Shown here in pieces: positions 40,840 through 51,413 of a DNA stretch of 64,000 nt (position 1 is its first letter; the number at the start of each line of letters is the position of its first letter). Source of the DNA: Tetrapisispora phaffii CBS 4417 (Eukaryota; Ascomycota; Saccharomycetes; Saccharomycetales; Saccharomycetaceae). The position numbers and the translations under genes were made by a program. The notes beneath the pieces were generated by a model. That model ran no database searches. It was given only the letters and a program-made list of their open reading frames with translations, and was not told the DNA's origin. The DNA is taken from assembly GCF_000236905.1 (NCBI RefSeq), contig NC_016521.1:248001-312000 (forward strand), given 5' to 3'.

Positions 40840-41502
40840 ATGGCTAAAAAACTTATTTCATGTACCTCTCCATTGGCTCTGTACAATTTATTTTCTGCTT
40901 TAGCTTGGGGTAGTATTTTGTTCTATGTTGTCTTTGTTTACAACTTTGTTGGACAACCAGACTTTTTCATCAAATCCAATAAGTTAGTTATATTTGTTCA
41001 ATGTGGTGCCATCATTGAAATTTTTAATTCGTTATTTGGTATAGTGCGTTCTCCCTTATTCACTACTGTTGCACAAGTTGCTTCTCGTTTACTAGTGGTT
41101 ATTGGTGTTTTCTACTTATTACCTGAAACGCCAGCATGTCATGATTTTGTTTATGTCACTTTATTATTCGCATGGTCATTAACTGAAACCGTTAGATACC
41201 TTTTCTATTTCTATCAATTGACCACTGAGAAAGGTGCTCCAACGTTCCTACTCCTATTAAGATACAATTTATTTATTGTTTTATACCCATTGGGCGTCAC
41301 TAGTGAACTAGTCATCATTTACTCCTCATTGGCTGTTGCTGAAAGGCTGTATTCGACCACTTATAAATACACTTTGATTTTCTCAATGTTGACTTATATG
41401 CCAGGTTTACCAATGCTGTTTACTCACATGGTTGTACAAAGATCTAAAATAATGCAAGCATACTACGAGGAGCAAGAAGCAAGCAGTAAGAAGAAGGAAT
41501 AA
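40840..41502 (+). CDS. PHS1: Very-long-chain 3-hydroxyacyl-CoA dehydratase Phs1
   Basis: A 220-residue ER membrane protein, the third enzyme of the very-long-chain fatty acid elongation cycle. It removes water from 3-hydroxyacyl-CoA and so supplies sphingolipid synthesis. Six hydrophobic helices are visible. The catalytic pair (Tyr and Glu seven residues apart) is present in LYPLGVTSE, and the conserved VQCGAIIEIFNSLFGIVRSP and LLRYNLFIVLYP blocks are clear. The protein ends in a basic KKKE, an ER-retrieval-like tail. An upstream in-frame Met at 40795 is rejected because homologues start at M(A/S)KKL. Confidence 0.96.
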   Translation: MAKKLISCTSPLALYNLFSALAWGSILFYVVFVYNFVGQPDFFIKSNKLVIFVQCGAIIEIFNSLFGIVRSPLFTTVAQVASRLLVVIGVFYLLPETPACHDFVYVTLLFAWSLTETVRYLFYFYQLTTEKGAPTFLLLLRYNLFIVLYPLGVTSELVIIYSSLAVAERLYSTTYKYTLIFSMLTYMPGLPMLFTHMVVQRSKIMQAYYEEQEASSKKKE

Positions 41503-42112
41503 AGCCTCTCGCTCTCATTCTGTATCAACATATACATAGATATATATATACTTTTTTGTAAACTGAATATATGAACTTGAGATTTGTTTATCCATAGCTC
41601 GTTTAATGGCGTAAATGGAATTTCAATTACACCAATAATTTTAAATAATACATATTAACCTCTAAATGATCATTATCCGTTACAGCAAACAACACAAAGT
41701 GTCCATTTATTTATTCATTAATGCACTTTTATCATTGATTGCATTAAAAACCTTTATTATGGTTTTAGCATTTTACGCGATGTTTTCAATTGCATCAACA
41801 TCAAATATAAAATAACTTTAAATGAGGATTAGTATTGATTAATGATGATCTAACCTGTTGAATTCTTGCAATAGATAACAATACCAATTCTACAATCAAA
41901 AAATTTGATAGTGATTGGATAATTGGGCAGTTTTTAAGAACGTATTGATTGGCTTGGAGATTAAACCAGTAAATGTTACATTGATAATAAGACAACGATT
42001 TACAGAGTAGAAGTCATCAAGTCTGAGATATCTCTCCCAGTAGTTTATTATTAGAGGTTTTGGAGACTGGAATAGAGTGTTTAGGGACTGCTTTAGATCA
42101 TTGGATTAAAGA
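41503..42112. other. Intergenic region, PHS1-SRS2
   Basis: About 610 bp. An ACGCGA at 41775-41780 resembles an MBF/SBF core and could be the G1/S element for SRS2, but a single hexamer is weak evidence. No gene is seen. Confidence 0.4.
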
Positions 42113-45100
42113 ATGCCAAACAATGAAGATGCGATATTGGAAAATATTATTAGTTCGTTGAACAAATACCAAGAAATTGCAGTTAAATTTGATTATAATC
42201 AGGCTTTGCAAGTTATAGCTGGTCCAGGTACTGGTAAGACAAAAGTACTGACTTCAAGAGTTGCCTACATGTTGTTGAAACATAAAATCAGACCGCAGAA
42301 CATCATTGTAACAACATTCACTAATAAAGCTGCTAAAGAGATGATTGATAGACTGGCTAGTTTACTTAAAGAAACAGACATAAAAGTCAGTGACTTAATG
42401 ATTGGTACCTTCCATAGTATATGCATGAAAATATTAACGAGATTTGGAAGTAGGATTGGATTACCAAATGGTTGGAGGATTGCAGACGAAAAAGAAGTTG
42501 AAACAATAGTAACTGACTTAGTAAAACGAGTTCCAGATCAAATTAGAGATTATGCAAATAGTAGGACCAGAAAAGTTAACTTGTGTGTTCCTAGTAAGAA
42601 TAATAGTGATGAATGGGTTTTGAATGCAAAGGTTATTAAAAAAATAATAGAAAAGTTGAAGACCGATGCAATTATACCTGAAAGTTACTTTAAACTTGAT
42701 GAGCATGATCCAGCATTAGCATATTTTTATAAAGCTTACCAAGAAGAACTTCAGAAGTTAAATGCATTAGATTTCGATGATTTATTAATGTTTGCATTCA
42801 TATTACTCTCTAAAGAAAGATGTTTACCTAATATACGGCATGTTCTTGTAGATGAATTTCAAGATACGAATGGTATTCAAATCGACCTAATGTATCTATT
42901 AGCTAAAGGTAATCATCATCAATCAAGAGGGGTTACAGTTGTGGGAGATCCTGATCAAAGTATATATGCATTTAGGAATGCATTATCTCATAATTTTAAT
43001 GTCATGTCAGAGAGATGTCCAATTCAAATTTCTCAAGTTATTTTAGAAGAAAACTATCGTTCTTCACAAAAGATTTTAGATACAAGTGAAGTATTAATCA
43101 GTCAGCAGACGAAAGGTAGAACAAAAAGAGTACCTCTAAAAGCTCAGTTTGATATTGATTTTCCTCCAGTATATATGAAGTTTCCAACGAACTTTTTACA
43201 GGCTCCTTCACTAATAAGAGAAATGTTATATTTAAAGTCTCTGCCGTCTCTATTCACGTACAATGATTTTGCAATACTAGTTAGGCAAAGACGACAAATT
43301 AAGAATTTAGAAAAAGCATTAATAGAAAATAGAATTCCTTATAAGATAATTAAAGGGCACGCATTTTGGGAAGCTAAAGAAGTTATATCTATGCTAGCCC
43401 TTATCAAATGCGTGTATTCTGACAATGACAAGAGCTCTATCATATCAAGCTTATTGTATCCCTCTAAGGGCCTTGGCCAAGTATCTGCAGATAGAATAAA
43501 ATCTAAAATCGAAGAGAGCGGCAACCTTGCCCCTTTCTTGGTATTAAAAATGATTGGATCAGGTGAACTAACTTGTGATGTTCCAGATAAGTCAGTAAAA
43601 GTTGTGAAAAATTTTATATCACTAATTGAAGAATGTAGAGGAATGTTAAATTCACCATCTTCTTCATTATATATTAATCTGTTCAACAAGCTCTATGAAA
43701 AATCTGGTTTGAAACATGAATACCTATATGTCGATGGTAAAAAGAAATCAGAAGTTAATGATGATGATGAACCAAACGAGATGAATCCCAGGCATCAGAA
43801 TATCTTACTATTAAGGGACTATTTTACAGGGAATAAAAATTCTAATTCAACTGATCCATCTAATTTTAAGATTAACCAACAAGTTTTGAGTCCGCATGAA
43901 TATATTAGAGAGTTTTTCAATGGTTTATCCTTGAATACTGTAGATAATAATCAAGAGATTGAAACAGAGGAGGAAAGATTTAAAAGAGAGTTGCTCGATA
44001 GGGAAGGTTATGTGACTATCTCAACTATTCATAGTTCAAAAGGTTTAGAATGGCCAGTAGTTTTTATACCGGGATGCGATGACGGTATCATACCTTGTAT
44101 TTTTAACGACGATACTAAGGGTGCATCATCTGATTCAGATGACGATGATGATGATGATGATCATAAGAATGGTAAAAATAAAAAGAAATCAAAAGTAAAT
44201 AGTACAGATGAAAATGAGAATGAAGAAAGAAGAATGTTTTTTGTCGCCCAAACTCGTGCTAAATTTCTATTATACTTATCATCTGTTGAAAGTATGGATG
44301 AACAGTTTCCCAGTAAAGCGAGCAGGTTTTTGACTCCTGGGTTATTGGCCACTATGGCAGATGATCAACGAGTATTTGCCAGCATTGAAAATATTAAGCA
44401 ATTATATTTAGCCATGAAAAACAACATGAGCATTCCAGAACAATTTTCTTTATCAACGTTAGTGAAGGATTATAACAAATTTGTAGAGAATAGAAGGGAA
44501 TTCTTTTATTGGAATGAAAATATAGTTCGTGATATTATGCGTCTGGATTTAAAAACCAATTCAGTAGATATAAAAAGCAATCCTTTTACCACAGCTGCAT
44601 TTCAATTAGGACTTGATAATAAACCATCCAATAAAGTGCGTAAAAATCAATATAGTCCGAAGGGTAAGGAAAGAATTAAGGTAAATAAGAGTCCTGGGAA
44701 AGTATACGCACCTGGCAATGATATCTCTCCTTTTAAATCAACTTATAGTAAAAAGACCACATTTGCCCCACAATATACACCTTCAAGGACTATATTTGAG
44801 TTGGAACAAAACACAAACCCAAAATTTGCACCAAAAGTTAAAAATAATACTCAGTCTTCTAAACCAGTGCTAAATAAAAAAACTTCTCCAAAGAGGAGGT
44901 TATTTGTATCTGATTCAAATGCTCGTGTAAGTTCTAATCTAGGCCACGATATGTCAGCATCAGTAAAATCAAATCCCGATGTAACTAGTAAAGTTTCATC
45001 CACATCAATTCGTGCAACTTCAAAAGTAGGTAGAAAAATTTGTGTCAGTGCTATTAATATTGACGACAATGTTCCGTTAACATCTCAAAAACTCGAATAT

Positions 45101-45373
45101 ACTTCAGAATCTAATTCAATTATTGACACCACGGCTGCAGAATTGCTTCATAATCCAAATGACTCTTCGATCGACAATCGTCCAATAATTGCTAGTGCTA
45201 AAATATTAGCGGATGCTGTTAAAAAGTCTAAATCAACTAATGAAGGAAAGTCAGGTCGAAAACCGAAAGTCAAACAAGAATTGAATGCTAGCCAATTTGA
45301 TATATTTACGCAACTATCCAAAGCCAAAAAGAAAGCTAAAGGAAATAATAGTGAAATTATTATCATTGATTAG
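42113..45373 (+). CDS. SRS2: DNA helicase and anti-recombinase Srs2
   Basis: A 1086-residue UvrD/Rep family (SF1A) 3'-5' helicase; S. cerevisiae Srs2 has 1174. It strips Rad51 from single-stranded DNA and is recruited to SUMO-PCNA at forks. Visible are motif I GPGTGKT (37-43), motif Ia TTFTNKAAKEM, motif II DEFQDT (near 247), GDPDQSIYAFRNA, motif IV EENYRSSQ, motif V TIHSSKGLEWPVVFIPG and motif VI VAQTRAK. An acidic insertion, SDSDDDDDDDD, interrupts the C-terminal helicase lobe. The end carries FDIFTQLSKAKKKAKG, a PCNA-interaction-like segment, followed by EIIIID, a terminal SUMO-interaction motif as in S. cerevisiae. Confidence 0.96.
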   Translation: MPNNEDAILENIISSLNKYQEIAVKFDYNQALQVIAGPGTGKTKVLTSRVAYMLLKHKIRPQNIIVTTFTNKAAKEMIDRLASLLKETDIKVSDLMIGTFHSICMKILTRFGSRIGLPNGWRIADEKEVETIVTDLVKRVPDQIRDYANSRTRKVNLCVPSKNNSDEWVLNAKVIKKIIEKLKTDAIIPESYFKLDEHDPALAYFYKAYQEELQKLNALDFDDLLMFAFILLSKERCLPNIRHVLVDEFQDTNGIQIDLMYLLAKGNHHQSRGVTVVGDPDQSIYAFRNALSHNFNVMSERCPIQISQVILEENYRSSQKILDTSEVLISQQTKGRTKRVPLKAQFDIDFPPVYMKFPTNFLQAPSLIREMLYLKSLPSLFTYNDFAILVRQRRQIKNLEKALIENRIPYKIIKGHAFWEAKEVISMLALIKCVYSDNDKSSIISSLLYPSKGLGQVSADRIKSKIEESGNLAPFLVLKMIGSGELTCDVPDKSVKVVKNFISLIEECRGMLNSPSSSLYINLFNKLYEKSGLKHEYLYVDGKKKSEVNDDDEPNEMNPRHQNILLLRDYFTGNKNSNSTDPSNFKINQQVLSPHEYIREFFNGLSLNTVDNNQEIETEEERFKRELLDREGYVTISTIHSSKGLEWPVVFIPGCDDGIIPCIFNDDTKGASSDSDDDDDDDDHKNGKNKKKSKVNSTDENENEERRMFFVAQTRAKFLLYLSSVESMDEQFPSKASRFLTPGLLATMADDQRVFASIENIKQLYLAMKNNMSIPEQFSLSTLVKDYNKFVENRREFFYWNENIVRDIMRLDLKTNSVDIKSNPFTTAAFQLGLDNKPSNKVRKNQYSPKGKERIKVNKSPGKVYAPGNDISPFKSTYSKKTTFAPQYTPSRTIFELEQNTNPKFAPKVKNNTQSSKPVLNKKTSPKRRLFVSDSNARVSSNLGHDMSASVKSNPDVTSKVSSTSIRATSKVGRKICVSAINIDDNVPLTSQKLEYTSESNSIIDTTAAELLHNPNDSSIDNRPIIASAKILADAVKKSKSTNEGKSGRKPKVKQELNASQFDIFTQLSKAKKKAKGNNSEIIIID

Positions 45374-45508
45374 TATGACATTACACGTTTTTTTATGATC
45401 TATATAGATAATATTATTTTACCAAATAAAAAATTTTTAGTAGTAACTATTTCTATATATTATATGCAAGTTGGACAACTGAACGTTTTATTTGGGTTTC
45501 AATGTAAA

Positions 45509-47770
45509 TTAATCTATATTTTTCATGTGTTTTCTAGTTAATTTTTTTACGTTCTTATTTGATGTCTCTGAAACACCGTATGTAACCTGAGTGTGTCCAT
45601 AACTGAATGCAGAATTTGAATCATCATCCTTTTCATCTTTCGATGATATTTTTATATGGTTTAATTGATTGTTTTCAACCGGATCTTTATCAGACATTAG
45701 TTTTCCCCAGCTTGCTAATCTTTTTACAGGTTCGATACTTTTTGAAGGACTCAGTTTCTGTCTTTTAATAGATGGTGTACTATCCATCTCCAAACTAACT
45801 TTAGATGGTAAAGGATCTTGTTTTAAAAAATGACTATTAATTTTTACATCTGATGGTTTATTAGGTGAGTAGGCTTTTAGCTTATTTAAAAATTCATCCT
45901 TGGAACTTTTAATGGAAGGATAGGTAAAATCATTTTTAACTTGAAATAAATCAGAAACAGAATCAACTGTATTTAATTTTGACTTTTGTTTAATCGTACA
46001 TGAAAAGTCATCTTTTTTACCTCTAGGACACATTATACACCAATTCATATTATTCAAATGAATCAACTGGCCAATTTCGGCGTCACTTACTTCATTTGCC
46101 TTATGAAACATCTCTAATAGGAAAACAGGCGTAACTACAGGTATTGAATGTTCCTCTTTAATAAATTCAATTTTCTTTTTCATAGAATTTCTAAAAACTT
46201 GCTTGTTATTTTTTTCTTGGTTAGTTTTGTGATCTTCTATAAATAAATCACTATATTCATTCTTCCATAATACATGATCTTCTGGAATGCTTGGTAGCGA
46301 CGATAAATTAATAATTAACAAATCTGTAGTCCTGTTTAAATATTTCATGTAATTGATTCCCATAGGTTTCAAAATATCAAAAATTTTAGTTAGATGCAAT
46401 AATTCTACACCGTGAAACCCAGTAATGGATACATTCAAATGCAAATTTTCACTATGTAATAACTTTTTGTTAGGTTTAATCTCAAATTCTTTTGTCAATA
46501 AAAATGGTTTGGACCATGAATCTAACGGTAATAATAACTTCTTGTAGTGTAAACACCTTTCTACGAAAAATTCAGTTACTAAATTAGAATTTGAAGAAAC
46601 CCCTAGTTCTTCTATCGATCTATCACATGGTATAATAATGAAAACAGTCTCATCGATATTAGAGTCTGGCATATCCTCGATTATTGTACCATCATTCTGT
46701 TGAATGACTTTTTCGAGGATCCTCTGATGTTTCTCAGAAAAACTATTATGTATATGAAATTTATATTTATCAAAACATCTTCCAGTATCTGCTCGCAATG
46801 CAATTTTTTGATCAATACCATTATGAATAATTGGTTTATTTTTTTCCATATTAGTACCTTGTGATAAATTATTACTTATCACCTTATTCCAAAGCTTGTT
46901 ACCTTCTGTTTTAAATTTATTTAACATTGTAGATGTAATAATAGTGCTATCCCCGGTATCACTGTCTTTATTTATATTGTCTACGTCTTTATTACGTGTT
47001 TTCATCAAATTATAGTCTCCTATCTTATCCCAACATTCACATGCATTTGAACCTATATCATCGTACAATGAATTCAATACATTATCTAACAAATAGTATG
47101 GGTCAAATTGAAGCATAGCATTTCTTTTAAGGCAATCTAAAAGCCATTTATAGTGTATGATTGCTAATCCTTGTGATCTTGCAGCATCGACTCTAGCACC
47201 TTGTGGGTTATCTGTAATAAATACAGCAGGAGATGATGTAGTGGATCTACAATCTTTAATGAAGTTGTTAGAATTACAAGAAGCAACTCCTAACTTGGTA
47301 CAAACTTTTTCTAAATCCAAAATTTTGGGAAGTTCTGCCGTTGCTGGTTTATCATCAGGAAACTTTAATTTCTGAGAAATTCTTCCAATAAAAACTCTAA
47401 AGTTTTCCAAAGGTGGTATTGAATATTTAGCCTGCAATACTGCCATCATTCTAGCCTTCAGTCGTCCATCACCTTTTAAATGTTCAAAATTTGAATGATT
47501 TTCTAAAGTCACATCATCACCAGATAACCACAGTTGATAAATTTGATTCAGAGTAGCTACATTTATAAATATTATATCCGCCCTATATTTAACAGCAAAT
47601 TTATACTTTTCTGTATTTTTACTTTGTCCAATAACTAATACATTGACATATTTTGTTAAATCTTTAGAGAAATTACCACCTAATTTAATAATTTGTTTAG
47701 ATATTAACCTGGATGCTTCTTCAGCCTGTATTGCGGTTGGGCAAAATGTAATGCCGTGAAATGGTTTCAT
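45509..47770 (-). CDS. DPB11: Replication initiation and checkpoint protein Dpb11 (BRCT)
   Basis: A 753-residue protein matching Dpb11 (764), the TopBP1 counterpart. It bridges phosphorylated Sld2 and Sld3 at origins and activates Mec1. Four BRCT repeats can be placed: BRCT1 begins FHGITFCPTAIQAEEASRLI, BRCT2 contains GARVDAARSQGLAIIHYKWL near residue 205, BRCT3 begins near FDKYKFHIHNSFSEKHQRIL, and BRCT4 near LHLNVSITGFHGVELLHLTK. A basic, Ser-rich tail follows, which in S. cerevisiae contains the Mec1-activating region. It is convergent with SRS2; in S. cerevisiae only GWT1 lies between them. Confidence 0.93.
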   Translation of the reverse strand: MKPFHGITFCPTAIQAEEASRLISKQIIKLGGNFSKDLTKYVNVLVIGQSKNTEKYKFAVKYRADIIFINVATLNQIYQLWLSGDDVTLENHSNFEHLKGDGRLKARMMAVLQAKYSIPPLENFRVFIGRISQKLKFPDDKPATAELPKILDLEKVCTKLGVASCNSNNFIKDCRSTTSSPAVFITDNPQGARVDAARSQGLAIIHYKWLLDCLKRNAMLQFDPYYLLDNVLNSLYDDIGSNACECWDKIGDYNLMKTRNKDVDNINKDSDTGDSTIITSTMLNKFKTEGNKLWNKVISNNLSQGTNMEKNKPIIHNGIDQKIALRADTGRCFDKYKFHIHNSFSEKHQRILEKVIQQNDGTIIEDMPDSNIDETVFIIIPCDRSIEELGVSSNSNLVTEFFVERCLHYKKLLLPLDSWSKPFLLTKEFEIKPNKKLLHSENLHLNVSITGFHGVELLHLTKIFDILKPMGINYMKYLNRTTDLLIINLSSLPSIPEDHVLWKNEYSDLFIEDHKTNQEKNNKQVFRNSMKKKIEFIKEEHSIPVVTPVFLLEMFHKANEVSDAEIGQLIHLNNMNWCIMCPRGKKDDFSCTIKQKSKLNTVDSVSDLFQVKNDFTYPSIKSSKDEFLNKLKAYSPNKPSDVKINSHFLKQDPLPSKVSLEMDSTPSIKRQKLSPSKSIEPVKRLASWGKLMSDKDPVENNQLNHIKISSKDEKDDDSNSAFSYGHTQVTYGVSETSNKNVKKLTRKHMKNID

Positions 47771-48333
47771 TGAAGTAACATAAACAAAAAAGCAAATTAA
47801 TCAATTGATTTGTATAACAATAGTAATGTTTTTAAAATAATATTCCCTTGTTATTGAAGGTTTGACAAGCTACCTCTTACTAAATTTTTTAATGAGGTTA
47901 GGTAATATATAATATCACTTGGCTCCTTGACCTTTAGTTAACCTTGAGAACCTTCTTATCACAATTTAAATCAAAATGTGCAGCATTAATAATTAAAATA
48001 TCTTTAAATGTCTTCAATTTGATCTATTTACCTTTCGGCGCCTGTGCGGTTAAGCGAAGTGTATGAGCATTGAAATATATTCAAATAAATTACAATATAA
48101 AACAATTTCTTAACTTAATCGCAGGCTAGTAAATACAAAAATGAAAGGTAAAAGTATTATAGACGTATGCATTATATATCTAGCTTACTTTGAAAGTGTG
48201 CTAATTCAAATTTTATGGAATAGTGATCATCAATAATTTCTAAGGAGAATTATAGAAGCTCTCAATCTGCTAAACAATTATTACTTTGAAAATTTCTGTG
48301 AACTTTCGAAAACTATATTAATACAGTGATAGT
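47771..48333. other. Intergenic region and synteny breakpoint, DPB11-THP3
   Basis: About 560 bp between two divergent genes. DPB11 belongs to a YJL09x block and THP3 to the YPR04x/YJR09x block, so gene order breaks here relative to S. cerevisiae. No tRNA or LTR is recognised. Confidence 0.5.
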
Positions 48334-49851
48334 ATGTCGAATTCTTATAACTCTGTGGCACCTTTTAAATTAGGTTCAGCAAGAAGTAGAAAGAAAGACG
48401 ATTCGAGCAACAATAACAAAACAGCAACAGCCAATAACTTAGATGACAGTGAAGATGGCTATAATGTTATCGATATTCTACCTTTATCTAACTCTTCAAA
48501 GTCTGCTACAAATGAAATAAATATGAAGAATAAAATCAATAGTGATAATTTAAACAATAACACTGCTCCAAATCAAAATAATTTTCCATTTGCTTTTCAA
48601 CCGCAAAACATGGGACAAGTGCCTTTTAATCCCTATCTTTTACCCAATATAAGTAATAATATCCCCGCAAATCCACAATTACCTTTCATTACACCGAATT
48701 TTATTAGCAATTTAGTTCCAACGTCGAGTGGAACAATGAATGATATAGGATTGAACCAAAAACGTCCAAAACGTACGAATCATAATATGAACAGCAATAT
48801 CAAAAATAGAAACTCAATTGAGTCCAATAAAAATAATGGTTCTAGTATTAAGGGTTCGATGGATTTATTTATGAATGATACGGAAAGGAGAAGGAAAAGA
48901 GCAGAAAAGTTTAATACACCAACAAAAACAGTGAATAAAAAAATTGATATAGTGGATAACTTCAATGATTTGAATGCGATCAGTTCAAAATCTGAAATGT
49001 ATGATAAGAATAAAAAAATAGTAGGTTGTTGTCAGACACTTGAAAAATCATATTTGAGGTTAACTTCTGAGCCAGATCCAAATCTTGTTCGTCCATTGAC
49101 TATATTAAAGAAACATTTTGCAAATTTAGAAAAACTTAATAAGAAAGGAACAACCACTTATAAATATCTTTGTGACCAATTGAAGGCAATCAGACAAGAT
49201 TTAAGAGTACAGATGATTGAAAATCAATTTACCGTTAAAATATATCAAGAACATGCCCGTATAGCGTTAGAAAATGGTGATATAGGAGAGTTCAATCAAT
49301 GTCTAAGTAGATTATACACGTTATTTGAGAAACCGAACATCAAAACATCTTGCATAGAAGAATTCACCACCTATAGAATCCTTTATTATATTTTAACTGA
49401 AAATTACGCTCAAATTACAGCATTAAAACTGGACTTGCTCAAAAATAAACTAGCGGTTCATAATAACTTTGTTGTTCAAATAGCATTTTTAATGGCAGAA
49501 GCTCATATTGTAAATAATTATAATGAATTCATGGAGTTGGCTGCTTTACTAGATGGTAGAGCGCAGAGTTTGATTAATATTTTTATTGATAAAACGAGAA
49601 TGAAGGCATTATTGTCTATATGCAAAGCTTATAACCAAATCAGTATCGATTTTCTAATAAAAGAATTGAGATTCAGTAATTATGAAGATATTGAACGGTT
49701 TTTCACGAAAAATAAACTATCACAACATATTGTTGTTAGAAATGAAGGACAAGAGAATGAATTTAGATATCTTGAATCTAAAAACTGCAGGGCATATTTG
49801 GCACAATTTTATTCCTCATTTCGCAAAATTGAAATTAAAGGTCAGAAATAA
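48334..49851 (+). CDS. THP3: Thp3-like SAC3/GANP-domain protein
   Basis: A 505-residue protein resembling Thp3 (YPR045C, 470), which with Csn12 acts in transcription elongation and mRNA maturation. The N-terminal third is Asn/Ser/Pro-rich and probably disordered. A basic linker (DTERRRKRAEKFN) leads to the SAC3/GANP/PCI region from about residue 235 (PDPNLVRPLTILKKHFANLE, YLCDQLKAIRQDLRVQMIEN, TVKIYQEHARIALENGDIGE, FNQCLSRLYTLFE). These are hallmark segments of the LENG8/Thp3 branch of the SAC3 family. Lying near SFC1-IME1-BUD4-JSN1 fits the ancestral order that joins YPR04x and YJR09x. Confidence 0.88.
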   Translation: MSNSYNSVAPFKLGSARSRKKDDSSNNNKTATANNLDDSEDGYNVIDILPLSNSSKSATNEINMKNKINSDNLNNNTAPNQNNFPFAFQPQNMGQVPFNPYLLPNISNNIPANPQLPFITPNFISNLVPTSSGTMNDIGLNQKRPKRTNHNMNSNIKNRNSIESNKNNGSSIKGSMDLFMNDTERRRKRAEKFNTPTKTVNKKIDIVDNFNDLNAISSKSEMYDKNKKIVGCCQTLEKSYLRLTSEPDPNLVRPLTILKKHFANLEKLNKKGTTTYKYLCDQLKAIRQDLRVQMIENQFTVKIYQEHARIALENGDIGEFNQCLSRLYTLFEKPNIKTSCIEEFTTYRILYYILTENYAQITALKLDLLKNKLAVHNNFVVQIAFLMAEAHIVNNYNEFMELAALLDGRAQSLINIFIDKTRMKALLSICKAYNQISIDFLIKELRFSNYEDIERFFTKNKLSQHIVVRNEGQENEFRYLESKNCRAYLAQFYSSFRKIEIKGQK

Positions 49852-50109
49852 TTTACTAAGTATTTTTCATTACTACAAGCACCATAGAGATTTATGGCAT
49901 ATACAGAATATCAAATAACTATGCAATCGTTAAATTTGTAAAATGAACATAGATACAATTAATAGTAAACTGAATATGATTGTCTTTATTACTATGTATA
50001 ATGTGTATGAATACAATATACAGTGTTATCTTTATATCATTTTGTTGGATGTATTTAGATGCCTTTCAGGATAGATACTGTTACAATATATAATTAGTAG
50101 TTAGTCATC

Positions 50110-51413
50110 CTACTCAATTTCTAGATCCAGAAATTTTACTTGCCAACCTTTGATAAATGCCTGTTGATAAATATCATCATTTGAAAGTTCTACAATATAC
50201 CAACCATCTAAATTGGCTTTAATTTTATATGTTTCTTCTTCGGGAATACCTGGTATTCTTTTTTTAATCACTTCTTTTAATTCCTTTAGCACTGCTATTT
50301 CATTATCTTTACAATTAATAGCAAAATACTGATTATTATAGCGTACCTTAATCATCATTAGTCTATAGTCTAGTAATTCTACCGTGTCTTTAGTTAACCA
50401 AACAAATAATAGTTGTCGAAGGATTGGTGACGTGCAGTTAACTATTACATTGACAAGCTCAGTCAAATAATTATTTAAGGTTGTCATTCTGTTACTATCA
50501 AGATATGAGTCTGGTTTCATATTATTTGTACAACAATGTGGGATTGGTAGCCGTGGTATTTTCAATGAAGGTGGGGCTAACTCAGCAATCATTGAATGTA
50601 AACGATAGAAACTTTCATAGTAACGTTCTGAAGTGTATTCTTTGTGAGTTGATGAACTTCTTACTGCCAAATGATATAATAAACGATTTTCTTTGCTTTC
50701 GATGTGGGTCAGCTTGCAGTACTCTATTGCTGATAGAAACGTATTCACATGATCTCTATTGTCCTCATCGATTTTATCAACTGTGCTCCCACCTTTTAAA
50801 TTACTCTGGGAAATAGTTTTCGATCTCGATATTGAGGCGATTGAAAAGTTTTTTGATATTATTGTCATTGGAGAGGTAGGAGGTGTTATACTGACAAGTG
50901 GTTTATTTTTTGTAAAAATAGGTGGCAAACCTAATGATTTGCTTAATTCTACGTTCTCATCTAGATAATCCATTGGAACAAGACCTGTACCGATTGAAGA
51001 AATTGATCTAACTAGACAGAAGCCATTTTCTTCAATTGAAATCATTTGCACTAGTTCTTTTGCTGCAACTTTTAGGTATTTCTTTTTATTATTATTGTTT
51101 TTGTTATTAACTGTTTCATCAGTAGAAGTATATTCCCAATCTTTTTGATATTGTAGAATCTTAAGTTTTTAGATTCCTTTTTTGTTATTGCTTTTGGCTG
51201 ATTAAATCCATCTTTCCTGATAGGCAATGAGATAGTTCTCTTTAAAGTGTTTTCGTTCCTTTGTAATTCTGCCATGTCTTTTAAAACTGGCGGAACTTGT
51301 GGCAGGTTAGCTTCATTCAGAGCTTCATTGCTTCTATTGATCTGATGAATACTTTTTTTGTCAAACTTTTTATTGAATTTTTCCTTGAAAACATTGTACG
51401 CTTCACTTATGAC
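50110..51413 (-). pseudogene. Bem1-like SH3-PX-PB1 gene with a broken 5' part
   Basis: The longest frame, 50110-51051, encodes the end of an SH3 domain (IEENGFCLVRSISSIGTGLV), a PX domain (about 50300-50760: LLYHLAVRSSSTHKEYTSER, YYESFYRLHSMIAELAPPSL) and a C-terminal PB1 domain (MIKVRYNNQYFAINCKDNEI), the order found in the polarity scaffold Bem1. The beginning of the SH3 domain continues upstream without Met to about 51165. Coding-like sequence then continues in another frame to 51413 (including MAELQRNENTLKRTISLPIR), the frame change falling at a five-A run (51166-51170). A stop lies just before 51413 and no plausible ATG is found there. It has one SH3 instead of two and is shorter than Bem1 (551). 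It may be a decaying paralogue or contain sequence errors. Confidence 0.6.

Noticed and set aside
51166..51170. Programmed -1 frameshift in the Bem1-like gene
   Set aside because: The site T AAA AAC is not a good X XXY YYZ slippery heptamer, and the upstream part also lacks a start codon, so decay or base-call error is more likely.
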